Shown in pieces: positions 1-8,191 of a DNA stretch of 64,000 bases. The position numbers were made by a program, and so were the translations under genes. The first letter of the stretch is position 1. The number at the start of each line of letters is the position of its first letter. A model generated the notes under the pieces. It ran no database searches and was not told the DNA's origin. It was given only the letters and a program-made list of their open reading frames with translations. The DNA is taken from assembly GCA_963791425.1 (NCBI GenBank), contig CAWBSE010000007.1, positions 30,009-94,008 on the forward strand, given 5' to 3'. The DNA is from DATBLE01 sp963791425. GTDB lineage: Bacteria > Actinomycetota > Thermoleophilia > Gaiellales > Gaiellaceae.

Positions 1-889
1 CGAAGCCGGCGGCGAGCACGAGCACGGCCGCCCCCGCCGGCCACCAGCGGCGGCGGGCGGCCGCGAGCACGAGGAGGCCGACCGTGAGCGCCACGATCGA
101 CGACCGCGAGAACGTCCAGAGCAGGCCGGCTCCGCAGAGCACGGCGAGCCCGACGGCGAGCGGGCGCAGCCGCCGCACGGTCGCGAGCAGGAGCATGGCG
201 ATCACGAGCATGTACGCCGTCGCGAGCGGCGAGACGAAGGTCGAGACCAGACGCCGGAAGAGGCCGTCGCTCGTGTTGAACGCAAAGTTCTCGGGCAGGC
301 CGCCGGGCCCGTGGTAGTCGTAGCCGAGCTCGTGGTGGAAGTAGCCGACCGCGCCGGAGTGGCGCCACCATTCGATCGGGACGGCGTAGACCTCGATCAG
401 GCCCCAGGCGGCGACGGCCGCCGCGGCGAATGCGATCAGCCAGCGAATCCGGCGCACGTCGAGCGCGACAGAGCGGCCGAGGAAGTAGGCGACGACGAAG
501 ACGAGGTCGTGGCGGGCTCCGTAGGCGATCGCCCTGGTTCCGGCGTGGCCGTCGAGGGCGCTCTGCGGGATCAGCGCGTACAGGACGACGAACGCGCCGT
601 ACGCGAGCGCGAGCCAGTCGACGAGCATGGGGCGGAACGGGAGACGCCGGGCCCGGATCGCGGAGACCGCGACCGAGGCGACGGCCGCGGCGATGACGAT
701 CTCCTTCCAGGCCTGGATCGCGTCGAGCGCGTGGCCGTGCACGCCGCCGCCGTAGAGGAGCGACATGACGATGTTGTGGAGCGGGAGACCGAGCGCGAAG
801 ACGTAGAGCGCGACGATCGGGCGGCGGAAAACCGCCACCGTGGTCGCGGCGAGCAGGAGCGCGTAGACGACGAGCGCGGCCGCGGTCAT
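1..889 (-). CDS. O-antigen ligase/polymerase-like membrane protein (3' end outside window)
   Basis: The minus strand is open from an ATG at 889 to the window edge with no stop, about 296 codons. The translation is a polytopic membrane protein. Hydrophobic helices are visible near residues 5-45, 60-80, 100-125, 140-165 and 225-295. A long extracytoplasmic loop contains GYFHHELGYDYHGPGG. The motif FSRSSIVAL near residue 265 followed by a helix is typical of Wzy/O-antigen ligase (WaaL) family proteins that polymerise or ligate lipid-linked glycans. Its ATG overlaps the stop of the upstream methyltransferase (bases 886-889, ATGA), so the two are probably co-transcribed. The family call rests on topology and the short motif; the C-terminus is not visible. 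Confidence 0.6.
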   Translation of the reverse strand, partial: MTAAALVVYALLLAATTVAVFRRPIVALYVFALGLPLHNIVMSLLYGGGVHGHALDAIQAWKEIVIAAAVASVAVSAIRARRLPFRPMLVDWLALAYGAFVVLYALIPQSALDGHAGTRAIAYGARHDLVFVVAYFLGRSVALDVRRIRWLIAFAAAAVAAWGLIEVYAVPIEWWRHSGAVGYFHHELGYDYHGPGGLPENFAFNTSDGLFRRLVSTFVSPLATAYMLVIAMLLLATVRRLRPLAVGLAVLCGAGLLWTFSRSSIVALTVGLLVLAAARRRWWPAGAAVLVLAAGF

Positions 890-1542
890 GCGCGGGTGAG
901 CCGCAGGAAGCGGTCACGGCAGGAGCGATACGCGGACGGGCCTTCGTCCTCGCGCGCCACGCGGAGGCGGGCCGCGTCCAACGCGCGGTCGAGCTCGGAG
1001 CTGGTGAGGCGGTAGCCGCGGAAGGCGGCGCCGTGGTCGGGCCGCCGGGCAAAGCGGAGGAGCGGCGTGCGAATCGCCCGGCGGGCGCGACCGACCCTAC
1101 CGTCGAGCACAGGGATCTGGACGTACGCCTCGCCGGCAGGCGCGAGGACGCGGGCGAACTCCGACAGATACGAGCGGACGACCCTCGCCGACGGGAGGTG
1201 CTGCAGGACGAGGTAGCAGACGAGCGTGTCCGCGCTCCCGTCCTCGACACCGTCGAGCCGCTCGCCGGAGACGGCGCCGAAGCGGACGTTCGTCGCCGGG
1301 ACGTTCCCGCGGGCCTGCTCGAGCATCGCCGGCGAGACGTCGACGGCGACGACCTCGTCGAACCGCTCGGCGAGCGCTCCGGTCATCCGGCCCGGCCCGC
1401 AACCGACCTCGACGCAGCGGCCTCTGCGTGGATCCGCCCCGAGCCGCCCGAACAGCCCGGCGAGCTCCTCAGCCCCGCTCCCCGGGTCGCCGACGTACAC
1501 CGCGGTCTCACCGGCGGCGAGCGCATCCCACGTCCGGCGCAT
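886..1542 (-). CDS. SAM-dependent methyltransferase (class I)
   Basis: The 218-residue protein is read from an ATG at 1542. Motif I of the Rossmann-like methyltransferase fold is VEVGCGPGRM (about residue 37), the acidic end of strand 2 is VVAVDVSPAML, and the post-II region is TLVCYLVLQHL, all as in the Methyltransf_11/25 families. The C-terminal third (RGYRLTSSELDRAL) is the usual cap region. The substrate is unknown; coupling by overlap to a polymerase-like membrane protein suggests a glycan or lipid substrate, which is inference. A longer in-frame extension upstream exists, but it runs antisense into the glycosylase gene and has no family similarity. Confidence 0.85.
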   Translation of the reverse strand: MRRTWDALAAGETAVYVGDPGSGAEELAGLFGRLGADPRRGRCVEVGCGPGRMTGALAERFDEVVAVDVSPAMLEQARGNVPATNVRFGAVSGERLDGVEDGSADTLVCYLVLQHLPSARVVRSYLSEFARVLAPAGEAYVQIPVLDGRVGRARRAIRTPLLRFARRPDHGAAFRGYRLTSSELDRALDAARLRVAREDEGPSAYRSCRDRFLRLTRA

Positions 1543-1632
1543 CGACAACACATGGAGCGTAGCCCCTGCCCCCAGCGGACACGGCCGGGGCGGGCGGGGC
1601 ATGTCCGGGAAGAACGTGACTATTCTCGGCCC

Positions 1633-2466
1633 ATGGTCGCCGCCGACGTTCGCCCACGCGGGCCGTACTCGCTCACTCTTTCCGCTCGCGGGGCCTCCGA
1701 TGCGACCAGGACGTGGAGGGACGGCGTGCTGAACGCCAACCTGCCCGACGGGCGCGCGGTTGCCTGGCAGCGGCCGGACGGGATCGTCTGCCTGCGGGCG
1801 ACCGGGGACGAGGCGCTCGAGCAGATGCGCTTCTGCCTCGGGCTGGACGACGACCACACGCCGTTCGTGCTCCGGTTTCAGCGCGACCCGTTCATCGGCC
1901 CGACCGTCATGCGGATGCGCGGCCTCCGGCCGATCCGGCTGGCGACCGTCGCCCAGTCGCTCCTGCGCGCGCTCTGCGGCCAGCTGATCCTGGCGAGCGA
2001 GGCGCGCGCGATGGAACGGCGGATCATCCGGGCGACGACCGAGCGGCGCGACGAGATGAACGTCCCGCCCACGACCGCCGACCTCGCCCGCCTCTCGCCG
2101 GCCCACCTCCGCAAGCTCGGGCTGCACGCGCGCCGCGGCGCCACCCTCGCCCGCCTGACCGCCTGGGAGCTCGAACGCCTGAAGGAGCAGCCGACCGGCG
2201 CGGTCGCCGCCCGGCTCGAGCGCGAGCGCGGCCTCGGCCCGTGGTCGGTCGGCGTCGTCTGCCTCGAAGGGCTCGGCCGCTTCGAGCGCGGCCTGGAGGG
2301 CGACCTCGGCCTGGTGAAGCTGCTCGCCGCGATGCGCGGCCGCCGCGTCGAGGGCTGGGAGACGGCCGAGCTGCTCGAGCCGTACGGCGAGTGGGCCGGG
2401 CTCGCGAGCGTCTACCTGCTCGCCGGCTACGCGAAGGGCCTGCTGCCGGTCGCGCGCGCCGCCTGA
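1633..2466 (+). CDS. DNA-3-methyladenine glycosylase-like protein (HhH-GPD, AlkA-type)
   Basis: The 277-residue protein starts at ATG 1633. The HhH-GPD core is clear: a helix-hairpin-helix segment ending ERGLGPWSVGVV (about residue 205) followed by GDLGLVK, where the Asp is the expected catalytic residue of the AlkA/MutY superfamily. The N-terminal 90 residues form a mixed beta region resembling the AlkA N domain, and the middle contains helices (LARLSPAHLRKLGL). It should excise alkylated bases in base-excision repair. It is divergent from the methyltransferase and is followed after 1 base by the TIM-barrel gene, so it likely heads a small operon running to pgl. Confidence 0.8.
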   Translation: MVAADVRPRGPYSLTLSARGASDATRTWRDGVLNANLPDGRAVAWQRPDGIVCLRATGDEALEQMRFCLGLDDDHTPFVLRFQRDPFIGPTVMRMRGLRPIRLATVAQSLLRALCGQLILASEARAMERRIIRATTERRDEMNVPPTTADLARLSPAHLRKLGLHARRGATLARLTAWELERLKEQPTGAVAARLERERGLGPWSVGVVCLEGLGRFERGLEGDLGLVKLLAAMRGRRVEGWETAELLEPYGEWAGLASVYLLAGYAKGLLPVARAA

Positions 2467-2467
2467 C

Positions 2468-3217
2468 GTGAGACCGCTGCTCTCGACCGGCGCGGTCACG
2501 CGCAACCCCGACTACACCGACCACCGCCGGGTGATCGAGCGCATCCCGCCGGTCGAGCTCGAGGCGTCGCTCTACCCCGCCTGGGACGAAAGAGTCGTCG
2601 ACGACCTGCGCCACCTGCCGTTCGTCACCGCCCACGCCGACAAGCGCACGGGCGCGACCCTCTCCACCGACGAGCCCGACTTCGCCCGCTTCGACCTCGA
2701 CTGCCGCCTGGCCCGCGGGCTCGGCGCCGAGCTCGTCATCCTCCACCTCTGGGAGCTGCCCGACGGCGACCGCTACCTCGAGCGCAACCTCGACCGCCTG
2801 CCCGCGCTGCTCGACATCGCCGAGGAGCACGGCGTGACCCTCACCGTCGAGACGATCCCGTGCACGGTCGGCAATCCGGTCGACAACGTGCGCCGCGCCT
2901 GCGAGCGCGACTCCCGCTGCCGCGTCACGCTCGACACGGAGTTCCTTGCCGCGCACGGCCAGCTCGACCGGGCGCGGGAGCTCCTCGACGTCCTCGCCCA
3001 TGTCCACGTCAAGGACTTCGACCCGGCCGTCTGGAACACGAAGCCGCGCCGCTACCTGCTCCCGGGCGAGGGCGTGCTCGACATCGACGGGTTCCTTGCC
3101 GACCTCGGCTGGGACGGGACGGTGACGCTGGAGATGTCCGCCGTCACCGACGACGGCGGGATCGACGCCGATCGCCTCGAAACGGCGGTTGCGTGGCTCC
3201 GTAGACTTGGCGAATGA
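2468..3217 (+). CDS. sugar phosphate isomerase/epimerase family protein (xylose isomerase-like TIM barrel)
   Basis: The 249-residue protein uses a GTG start at 2468, one base after the glycosylase stop. It has the AP-endonuclease-2/xylose-isomerase-like barrel pattern: VTAHADK, VILHLWELPDG, VTLTVETIPC with a metal-site Glu, RVTLDTEFLAAHG, LAHVHVKDFDP, and a terminal Glu strand VTLEMSAV. These His, Glu and Asp positions fit the divalent-metal site of the family. The natural substrate cannot be told from sequence. Its stop overlaps the proC start (ATGA at 3214-3217). Confidence 0.8.
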   Translation: MRPLLSTGAVTRNPDYTDHRRVIERIPPVELEASLYPAWDERVVDDLRHLPFVTAHADKRTGATLSTDEPDFARFDLDCRLARGLGAELVILHLWELPDGDRYLERNLDRLPALLDIAEEHGVTLTVETIPCTVGNPVDNVRRACERDSRCRVTLDTEFLAAHGQLDRARELLDVLAHVHVKDFDPAVWNTKPRRYLLPGEGVLDIDGFLADLGWDGTVTLEMSAVTDDGGIDADRLETAVAWLRRLGE

Positions 3218-4029
3218 ACCGCCGCGTCGCGATCCTCGGCTGCGGGAAGATCGGCGAGTCCCTGCTCGGCGGTCTGCTCAGTGCGGGCTGGCGCGAGTCG
3301 AGCGAGGTCGTCGCGTCATGCCGCCGCGAGGAGCGCGCCGGCGAGCTGCGCGGCCACTACGGCATCGAGGCGACGACCGCGAACGGCGAGGCGGCGGCCG
3401 GCGCCGGGCTCGTCGTGATCGCCGTGAAGCCGCAGGACTTCGAAGGCCTGCTGGGCGAGGTCGGGCCGATGCTCGCCCCGGACCAGACCGTGCTCTCGGT
3501 CGCCGCCGCGATCCGCACCGCGCGGATCGAGGCGCGCATTGCGGCCGACGTCCCGGTCGTGCGCGCGATGCCCAACGCACCGTCGATCGTCCACGAGGGG
3601 ATGGCCGGCATCTGCGCCGGCGCCCACGCCGGCGAGGAGCACCTCGCGCTCGCCGAGGAATGCCTGACGCACCTCGGTGCGGTCGTGCGCGTCCCCGAGG
3701 CGTACATGGACGCGGTCACCGCCGTCTCCGGCTCGGGCCCCGCGTACTTCGCGCTGCTCGCCGAGGCGATGATCGAGGCAGGCCTCCTGCTCGGGCTCTC
3801 GCGGGAGGTGACCACCCAGCTCGTCGTCCAGACGATGCTCGGCACGGCGAAGCTCCTCCGCGACGAGCACATGCATCCGGTCGAGCTCCGCGAAGCGGTC
3901 ACCTCGCCGGGCGGCACGACGATCGTCGCGATCCGCGAGCTCGAAGTGGCCGGGGTTCGGGCGGCGTTCCTGAACGCGATCCAGGCCGCGATGGTCCGCT
4001 CGCAGGAACTGGCCGACGCGGACAGTTGA
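3214..4029 (+). CDS. proC: pyrroline-5-carboxylate reductase
   Basis: The 271-residue product matches ProC in length and motifs. The N-terminal dinucleotide-binding segment is VAILGCGKIGESLLGGLL. A mid-region segment reads VVRAMPNAPSIVHEGM, and the C-terminal signature includes VSGSGPAYFALLAEAM and REAVTSPGGTT. It catalyses NAD(P)H-dependent reduction of pyrroline-5-carboxylate to proline in the cytoplasm. The start overlaps the preceding stop, and the stop TGA overlaps the TTG start of pgl, so translation of the three genes is probably coupled. Nothing unusual is visible. Confidence 0.97.
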   Translation: MNRRVAILGCGKIGESLLGGLLSAGWRESSEVVASCRREERAGELRGHYGIEATTANGEAAAGAGLVVIAVKPQDFEGLLGEVGPMLAPDQTVLSVAAAIRTARIEARIAADVPVVRAMPNAPSIVHEGMAGICAGAHAGEEHLALAEECLTHLGAVVRVPEAYMDAVTAVSGSGPAYFALLAEAMIEAGLLLGLSREVTTQLVVQTMLGTAKLLRDEHMHPVELREAVTSPGGTTIVAIRELEVAGVRAAFLNAIQAAMVRSQELADADS

Positions 4030-4700
4030 GTACGGTCGACTTCCGCACCGTCGACACGGCCGACGCCGCCGCCGAAGAGGCAGCGGCGCTGATCGCCGCC
4101 GCAGCCGGCGCCGGCGGCCACATCGGCCTGTCGGGCGGCTCGGGCCCGCGCCCCGCCTACGAGCGCGCCGGAGTCCTGCAGGCCGACTGGGGCAAGGTCG
4201 AGCTGTGGTGGATCGACGACCGCGTGGTCCCGCCCGCCGACGGCCGCTCGAACTACCGGACGATCCGCGAGTCGCTGATCGACGGCCTCTCCCGGATGCC
4301 GGAGCTCCACCGGATCAAGGGCGAGCTCACGCCGGAGGCCGCGGCCGACGAGTACGACGCCGCGCTCGACGGGGTCACCCTCGATCTCGCCGTGATGGGG
4401 ATCGGGCCCGACGGCCACACGGCGTCGCTCTTTCCGAACGCGCCGGCGCTCGACGAGACCCAGCGTCGCGCCGTCGCGGCCGAGGCCGGGATGGAGCCGT
4501 TCGTCCCGCGGGTGACGATGACCCGGCCTGTCCTCGCCGCCGCCCGGATGATGCTGTACCTCGTCACCGGAGAGAGCAAGGCCGACGCGGTGAAGCGGGC
4601 GTTCGCCGACGAGCCGTCACCCGACACCCCTGCCAGCCTCGTCCGCGGACAGACGACGATCGTCCTGCTCGACCGCGCTGCAGCCGCTCACTTGGGGTAG
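4026..4700 (+). CDS. pgl: 6-phosphogluconolactonase
   Basis: The 224-residue protein starts at TTG 4026, overlapping the proC stop in a TTGA junction; no ATG or GTG lies closer to the conserved N-terminus. Family motifs are HIGLSGGSGPRPAYE near residue 34, VELWWIDDRVVPP, and AVMGIGPDGHTASLFPN, the SugarP_isomerase/Pgl signature. It hydrolyses 6-phosphogluconolactone in the oxidative pentose phosphate pathway. No zwf or gnd gene is adjacent, so it is orphaned from the usual pathway operon. The 3' end overlaps a small convergent gene by 13 bases. Confidence 0.93.
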   Translation: MSTVDFRTVDTADAAAEEAAALIAAAAGAGGHIGLSGGSGPRPAYERAGVLQADWGKVELWWIDDRVVPPADGRSNYRTIRESLIDGLSRMPELHRIKGELTPEAAADEYDAALDGVTLDLAVMGIGPDGHTASLFPNAPALDETQRRAVAAEAGMEPFVPRVTMTRPVLAAARMMLYLVTGESKADAVKRAFADEPSPDTPASLVRGQTTIVLLDRAAAAHLG

Positions 4701-4837
4701 TAGCCCCACTTCGCCTTCACCGGCGAAGTGAGGTCACGCAGCCGCTCGAGCTCTTCCGGGCTCGTCTGCCCGAGACGCTCGGCGTCCTTGCGACGCCTGC
4801 GCTCGCGCCGGTCCTCCCGCCACTTCTTGAAGCTCAC
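4688..4837 (-). CDS. small basic hypothetical protein (49 aa)
   Basis: A GTG start at 4837 overlaps the stop of the upstream gene (GTGA). It gives a 49-residue, strongly charged peptide beginning MSFKKWREDRRERRR, with a helical middle (TSPEELERLRDL) and ending KAKWGYYPK. I do not recognise a family. Translational coupling to the upstream gene and a sensible helix-forming composition argue that it is real. Positions 4707-4730 inside it form a perfect 9-bp stem with a 6-base loop just downstream of the convergent pgl stop. The DNA may therefore also serve as a pgl-side transcription end. Confidence 0.55.
   Translation of the reverse strand: MSFKKWREDRRERRRRKDAERLGQTSPEELERLRDLTSPVKAKWGYYPK
4707..4730. 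terminator. perfect 9-bp stem-loop after pgl
   Basis: The arm CACTTCGCC (4707-4715) and its exact reverse complement (4722-4730) are separated by six bases. It begins 7 bases after the pgl stop. There is no U-tract on either strand, so a classical intrinsic terminator is not proven. It lies within the coding sequence of the small minus-strand gene. Confidence 0.35.
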
Positions 4838-5478
4838 GGCAACAGATCAGACGTCAGATCGGCCGCCATGTTGCGACGCGCCGCGAGGGCCTGGAGCACC
4901 AGCACCGTGTCGGCGACCGGAATGTCCTCGAGGTAGCCGTCCCGCGACTCGAACGACGCGAGCACCGACTCGATCGCCTCGACGTAGCCGGCCGCGTCCC
5001 CGGCCGCGATCGTGGCCAGCGCGTCGGCGACGTCCCGCGGGAAGTCGTCCCGCACCCTCAGCCAGTCCGCCTGGATGCGCGCCTGCGACCAGTCGCCGAG
5101 CACCGACCACGCGAGCGCCGCGGCGTACCGGCCGATCGGCGACTCCGCCTCGGCCGCGCCGTCGCCCAGCGCCCACCGCGACGCGTCCTCCGCCCCGGCC
5201 GGGTCGCCCACGAGCACGAACGCCTTCACGGCCCCGATCGGGCGGCCCCAGCTTCCCGGCGGCGCATCGGAATAGCTCTCGCGCCATCGCCCGGCGGCGC
5301 GGTCGAGCCACTCGCGCGCGTCCGTCCCCTGCATCAGCCGGCAGAGGCCGGCGCCCCACGCGGCGTTGCCCATCCGCGTCAGTTGCCGCTGGCGCTCGTC
5401 GGTTCCGTCGCCGAGCCGCGCCTCGCCGTCGCGGTACCTCGCCGCCTCGTGCTGCTCGAGCGCCGCCCAGTCGGTCAC
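4834..5478 (-). CDS. helical hypothetical protein (TPR-like)
   Basis: The chosen start is GTG 5478 (VTDWAALEQHEAARYRDG), giving 214 residues. The longer open frame upstream has low-complexity, non-family sequence. The protein is almost entirely alpha-helical with paired Ala-rich helices (for example GRYAAALAWSVLGDWSQARIQ), which resembles tetratricopeptide-like packing, but no clear TPR consensus is visible. There is no signal peptide or membrane segment. It forms a two-gene operon with the overlapping small basic protein downstream and is divergent from the helicase gene. Function is unknown. Confidence 0.7.
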   Translation of the reverse strand: MTDWAALEQHEAARYRDGEARLGDGTDERQRQLTRMGNAAWGAGLCRLMQGTDAREWLDRAAGRWRESYSDAPPGSWGRPIGAVKAFVLVGDPAGAEDASRWALGDGAAEAESPIGRYAAALAWSVLGDWSQARIQADWLRVRDDFPRDVADALATIAAGDAAGYVEAIESVLASFESRDGYLEDIPVADTVLVLQALAARRNMAADLTSDLLP

Positions 5479-5646
5479 GGCTGGAGTATTGCGCCGGAAT
5501 TGCCGATAGAGCGGCAATGCCGGCCCCGAAGAAGGGCTTCCAGGGCGAGATCCCCGTGCTGGGCATCTCGTGCCCGGCACCCCAAGAAACTCTCAGAACT
5601 CGTAGCCCGCAGTCCGCAGCGAGCCGCTATGCTTCCCGCGTGACGC

Positions 5647-5666
5647 CCGCCCGGGTTTTCGGGCGG
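5647..5666. other. GC hairpin in the helicase upstream region
   Basis: Bases 5647-5653 and 5660-5666 pair over 7 bp around the loop GGTTTT. The 5479-5704 interval between divergent genes otherwise holds no recognisable gene and presumably both promoters. The hairpin sits about 40 bases before the helicase ATG, so it would lie in the mRNA leader. A regulatory role is conjecture. Confidence 0.3.
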
Positions 5667-5704
5667 CCCTTTCAGAAGTAGTCGCAGTACCGCGGCTACG
5701 ACCT

Positions 5705-8185
5705 ATGCAAGAGTCGATCGCTCAACCGTTGACCGCGCCTGAGGCGACGGGCCCGCTCGTTGCTTTGGCCGAGCGCGCCGCCGCGTGGGCCGGCGAGCCG
5801 TTCCTGCACCGGGACGAGGATCCGGGCGAAGTGATGGCCCCCGGCACGGCCCGCCGCCGCGCCCTCGACGACGCCCTCGCCGAGATCGACGCGGGCGCGA
5901 AGGAACCGTCGTCCGAGTGGAAGATTCGCTACTCGCTGATGCTCGGACTCGAGCGGGTGCTCAGCGAGAAGCCGCCGCACCTGAAGTCCGGCACCGAGCT
6001 GCGCCGCCACCAGGTCGACGCGCTCGCCGGGATGCTCACCGAGCTGATAGCAGCGACCCAACGCACGCCCGAGGCCGTCGCGGACGAGCCGGACGAGGAG
6101 TTCGAGGAGGAGGACGAGGAGGAGAACGGCGAGAACGGCGATCTCGACGAAACGATCGACGTCGAGCCGATCGCCGAAGAAGAGGAGGAGGAGCCCACCC
6201 CGAAGAGCGACCCCGGCGCGATCCGCCGCTACCGCTTCCGCCACCCGACCGCGTCCGGCAAGACGATCGCCGCCGCCGGCTTCGTCGAGGCGGCGCGCAC
6301 GATCGGCGTCCTGATCCTCACCCACCGCCGCCTGCTCGTCACGCAGTTCAACCGCGAGCTGACCGACGAGGGCTACAAGGATCGGTTCACCCCGGAGGTC
6401 CTCGGCACGGGCACGCCGCCGCGCCGCGACGCGATCACGATCCAGACCTACGCCTGGTTCGCCCGGCACGTCGGCGAGCTGAACCGCGAGGCGTACCAGC
6501 TGGTCATCTGCGACGAGGCGCACACCGCCCTCGGCGAGAAGACGAGCGCCGCGATCCGGAGCTTCCCCGAGCCGGTCTACATCGGGATGACCGCGACCGA
6601 GCAGCTGATCGCGAAGCAGGTCTCGGACGTCTTCCCTGCCTCGGTCGACGATCTCCCCCTCGCGGACGCGGCTCGGCGCGGACTGATCGCGCCGCTGCGG
6701 TGCCTACGCGTCCCGCCGGCCGCCGCGATCAACTCGGTGCCGATCGTCGGCGGTGACTTCGACCAGGTCGCCCTGGCCAAGGTGCTCGACCACGTCGCGC
6801 TCAACCAGGCAGCGGCCAGCCTCTACCGCGACCGCTTCGACTCGACGCCCGGGATCGTCTACGCCGCCGGCGTCGACCACGCGTACAACCTCGCGCAGGA
6901 GTTCCGCGCCGCCGGCATGAAGGCCGAGGCAGTCAGCGGCCGCACGCCGCCCGTGCGCCTCGCCGAGATCCTCGCCGCATACGAGCGCGGCGAGATCGAC
7001 GTGCTCATCAACGCAATGCTGCTCGCCGAGGGCTGGAACTCACCGCGCGCGACCGTCGTCATGCATCTCGCCCCGACGGCCAGCAAGCGCGTCTACCAGC
7101 AGCGGATCGGCCGGATCATGCGGCTGCACCCGCGCAAGGAGGCGGGCATCGTCGTCGACTTCATCCAGAAGGGCGCGACGCACAACGACCGTGTGGTCAC
7201 GCTGCACTCGCTGCTCGGCGCCGACTTCTACCGTGAGGGCGCCCGAGTGACGCCGGCGCCGCGGCGCCGCGTGCAGCGGAAGGCCAGACGGCGGCTCTCG
7301 CCCGCAACGTGGCTCGTCCCCGTCACGCCCGACGTCAACCGTCGCCTCGCCGTCATCCAGCGCGAGTGGCAGCGCATCGACCCCCGCTATCTCGACGAGG
7401 AGGAGCAGCGGTTCTGGGCGCGCATCGCCGGCCGCCAGGCACGCTTCGACGACCGGATGTTGCTGTTCGAGAAGCTCAGCGCGCGCGCCAGCCAGGCCGC
7501 GCTCGAGCAGTTCCTCTTCACCTGCGCCGCCGAGAACCCCAACCGCCGGCTGCGGCTGATGGCGCTCTCGGACCGCGTCTCGCGCACGGTCGACCGCATG
7601 AGCTTCGACGACCTGGTCACGCTCGTGACGCAGGCTCCGCCGTGGGAGAAGGACCGCGTCCAGGGTGTGCGCGTGCTGCTGCGGGCGATCGGCGAGGGCA
7701 AGCCCGACGCGCCGGATCAGATCCTCGCCCGGTGGACGTGGAAGCTCGCGCGCGCCGTGCGGAAGGTGCTCGACCGCAAGGCGAGCTCCGAGTACCCGGA
7801 GGCGAAGCGCCTGCTCGGCGCGCTCGCGAACTCGCGCGGCCAGCGCCACGAGGAGAACGCCGTCAAGCTCGCCAGGGCCGCCGGAGAGTTGCCGACCGCC
7901 ACCGCCGCAGCGCTACTCGCCTCGGCCGAGGGCTACACGCCGCGCGCCAACGGCCATCTGGAGACGGCCCGCGAGAACCTCGGGACGATCACCGAGGTCG
8001 CGAACGCTCTCGCCGACGACCTGCCCGCACCGAAGGCGAACCCGAGCCGCAGACGCCGCCGCCGCCGGAAGAAGAAGCCCGCCGCGAACGCACCGACGCA
8101 GAACGCGGGCGCACAGAACGGAAGCGAGCCGCAAGCGGCCGCAGACGAATCTGTAACAACCGAGCAGGCTTCCGCGTCCGAATAG
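5705..8185 (+). CDS. SF2 DEAH-box helicase with acidic insert and basic tail
   Basis: The 826-residue protein has superfamily 2 helicase motifs. Walker A is HPTASGKT (residues 180-187), motif II is DEAH (270-273), motif III is GMTAT, a motif V-like segment is LLAEGWNSP, and motif VI is QRIGRIMR (Q at about 466). This is the RecQ/SSL2/ResIII-like nuclease-helicase fold. Before Walker A, residues about 125-172 are a run dominated by Glu and Asp. The C-terminus (about 770-800) has a run of Arg and Lys followed by an Ala/Asn/Gln tail. The helical C-terminal half (about 520-760) is not recognised. It probably remodels nucleic acid, but the specific role is unknown. The next gene follows after 6 bases. 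Confidence 0.85.
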   Translation: MQESIAQPLTAPEATGPLVALAERAAAWAGEPFLHRDEDPGEVMAPGTARRRALDDALAEIDAGAKEPSSEWKIRYSLMLGLERVLSEKPPHLKSGTELRRHQVDALAGMLTELIAATQRTPEAVADEPDEEFEEEDEEENGENGDLDETIDVEPIAEEEEEEPTPKSDPGAIRRYRFRHPTASGKTIAAAGFVEAARTIGVLILTHRRLLVTQFNRELTDEGYKDRFTPEVLGTGTPPRRDAITIQTYAWFARHVGELNREAYQLVICDEAHTALGEKTSAAIRSFPEPVYIGMTATEQLIAKQVSDVFPASVDDLPLADAARRGLIAPLRCLRVPPAAAINSVPIVGGDFDQVALAKVLDHVALNQAAASLYRDRFDSTPGIVYAAGVDHAYNLAQEFRAAGMKAEAVSGRTPPVRLAEILAAYERGEIDVLINAMLLAEGWNSPRATVVMHLAPTASKRVYQQRIGRIMRLHPRKEAGIVVDFIQKGATHNDRVVTLHSLLGADFYREGARVTPAPRRRVQRKARRRLSPATWLVPVTPDVNRRLAVIQREWQRIDPRYLDEEEQRFWARIAGRQARFDDRMLLFEKLSARASQAALEQFLFTCAAENPNRRLRLMALSDRVSRTVDRMSFDDLVTLVTQAPPWEKDRVQGVRVLLRAIGEGKPDAPDQILARWTWKLARAVRKVLDRKASSEYPEAKRLLGALANSRGQRHEENAVKLARAAGELPTATAAALLASAEGYTPRANGHLETARENLGTITEVANALADDLPAPKANPSRRRRRRRKKKPAANAPTQNAGAQNGSEPQAAADESVTTEQASASE

Positions 8186-8191
8186 ATACCG

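Noticed and set aside
311..1015. Long plus-strand Asp/Arg-rich open frame
   Set aside because: It is antisense to the methyltransferase and membrane genes; its composition is that of a high-GC shadow frame.
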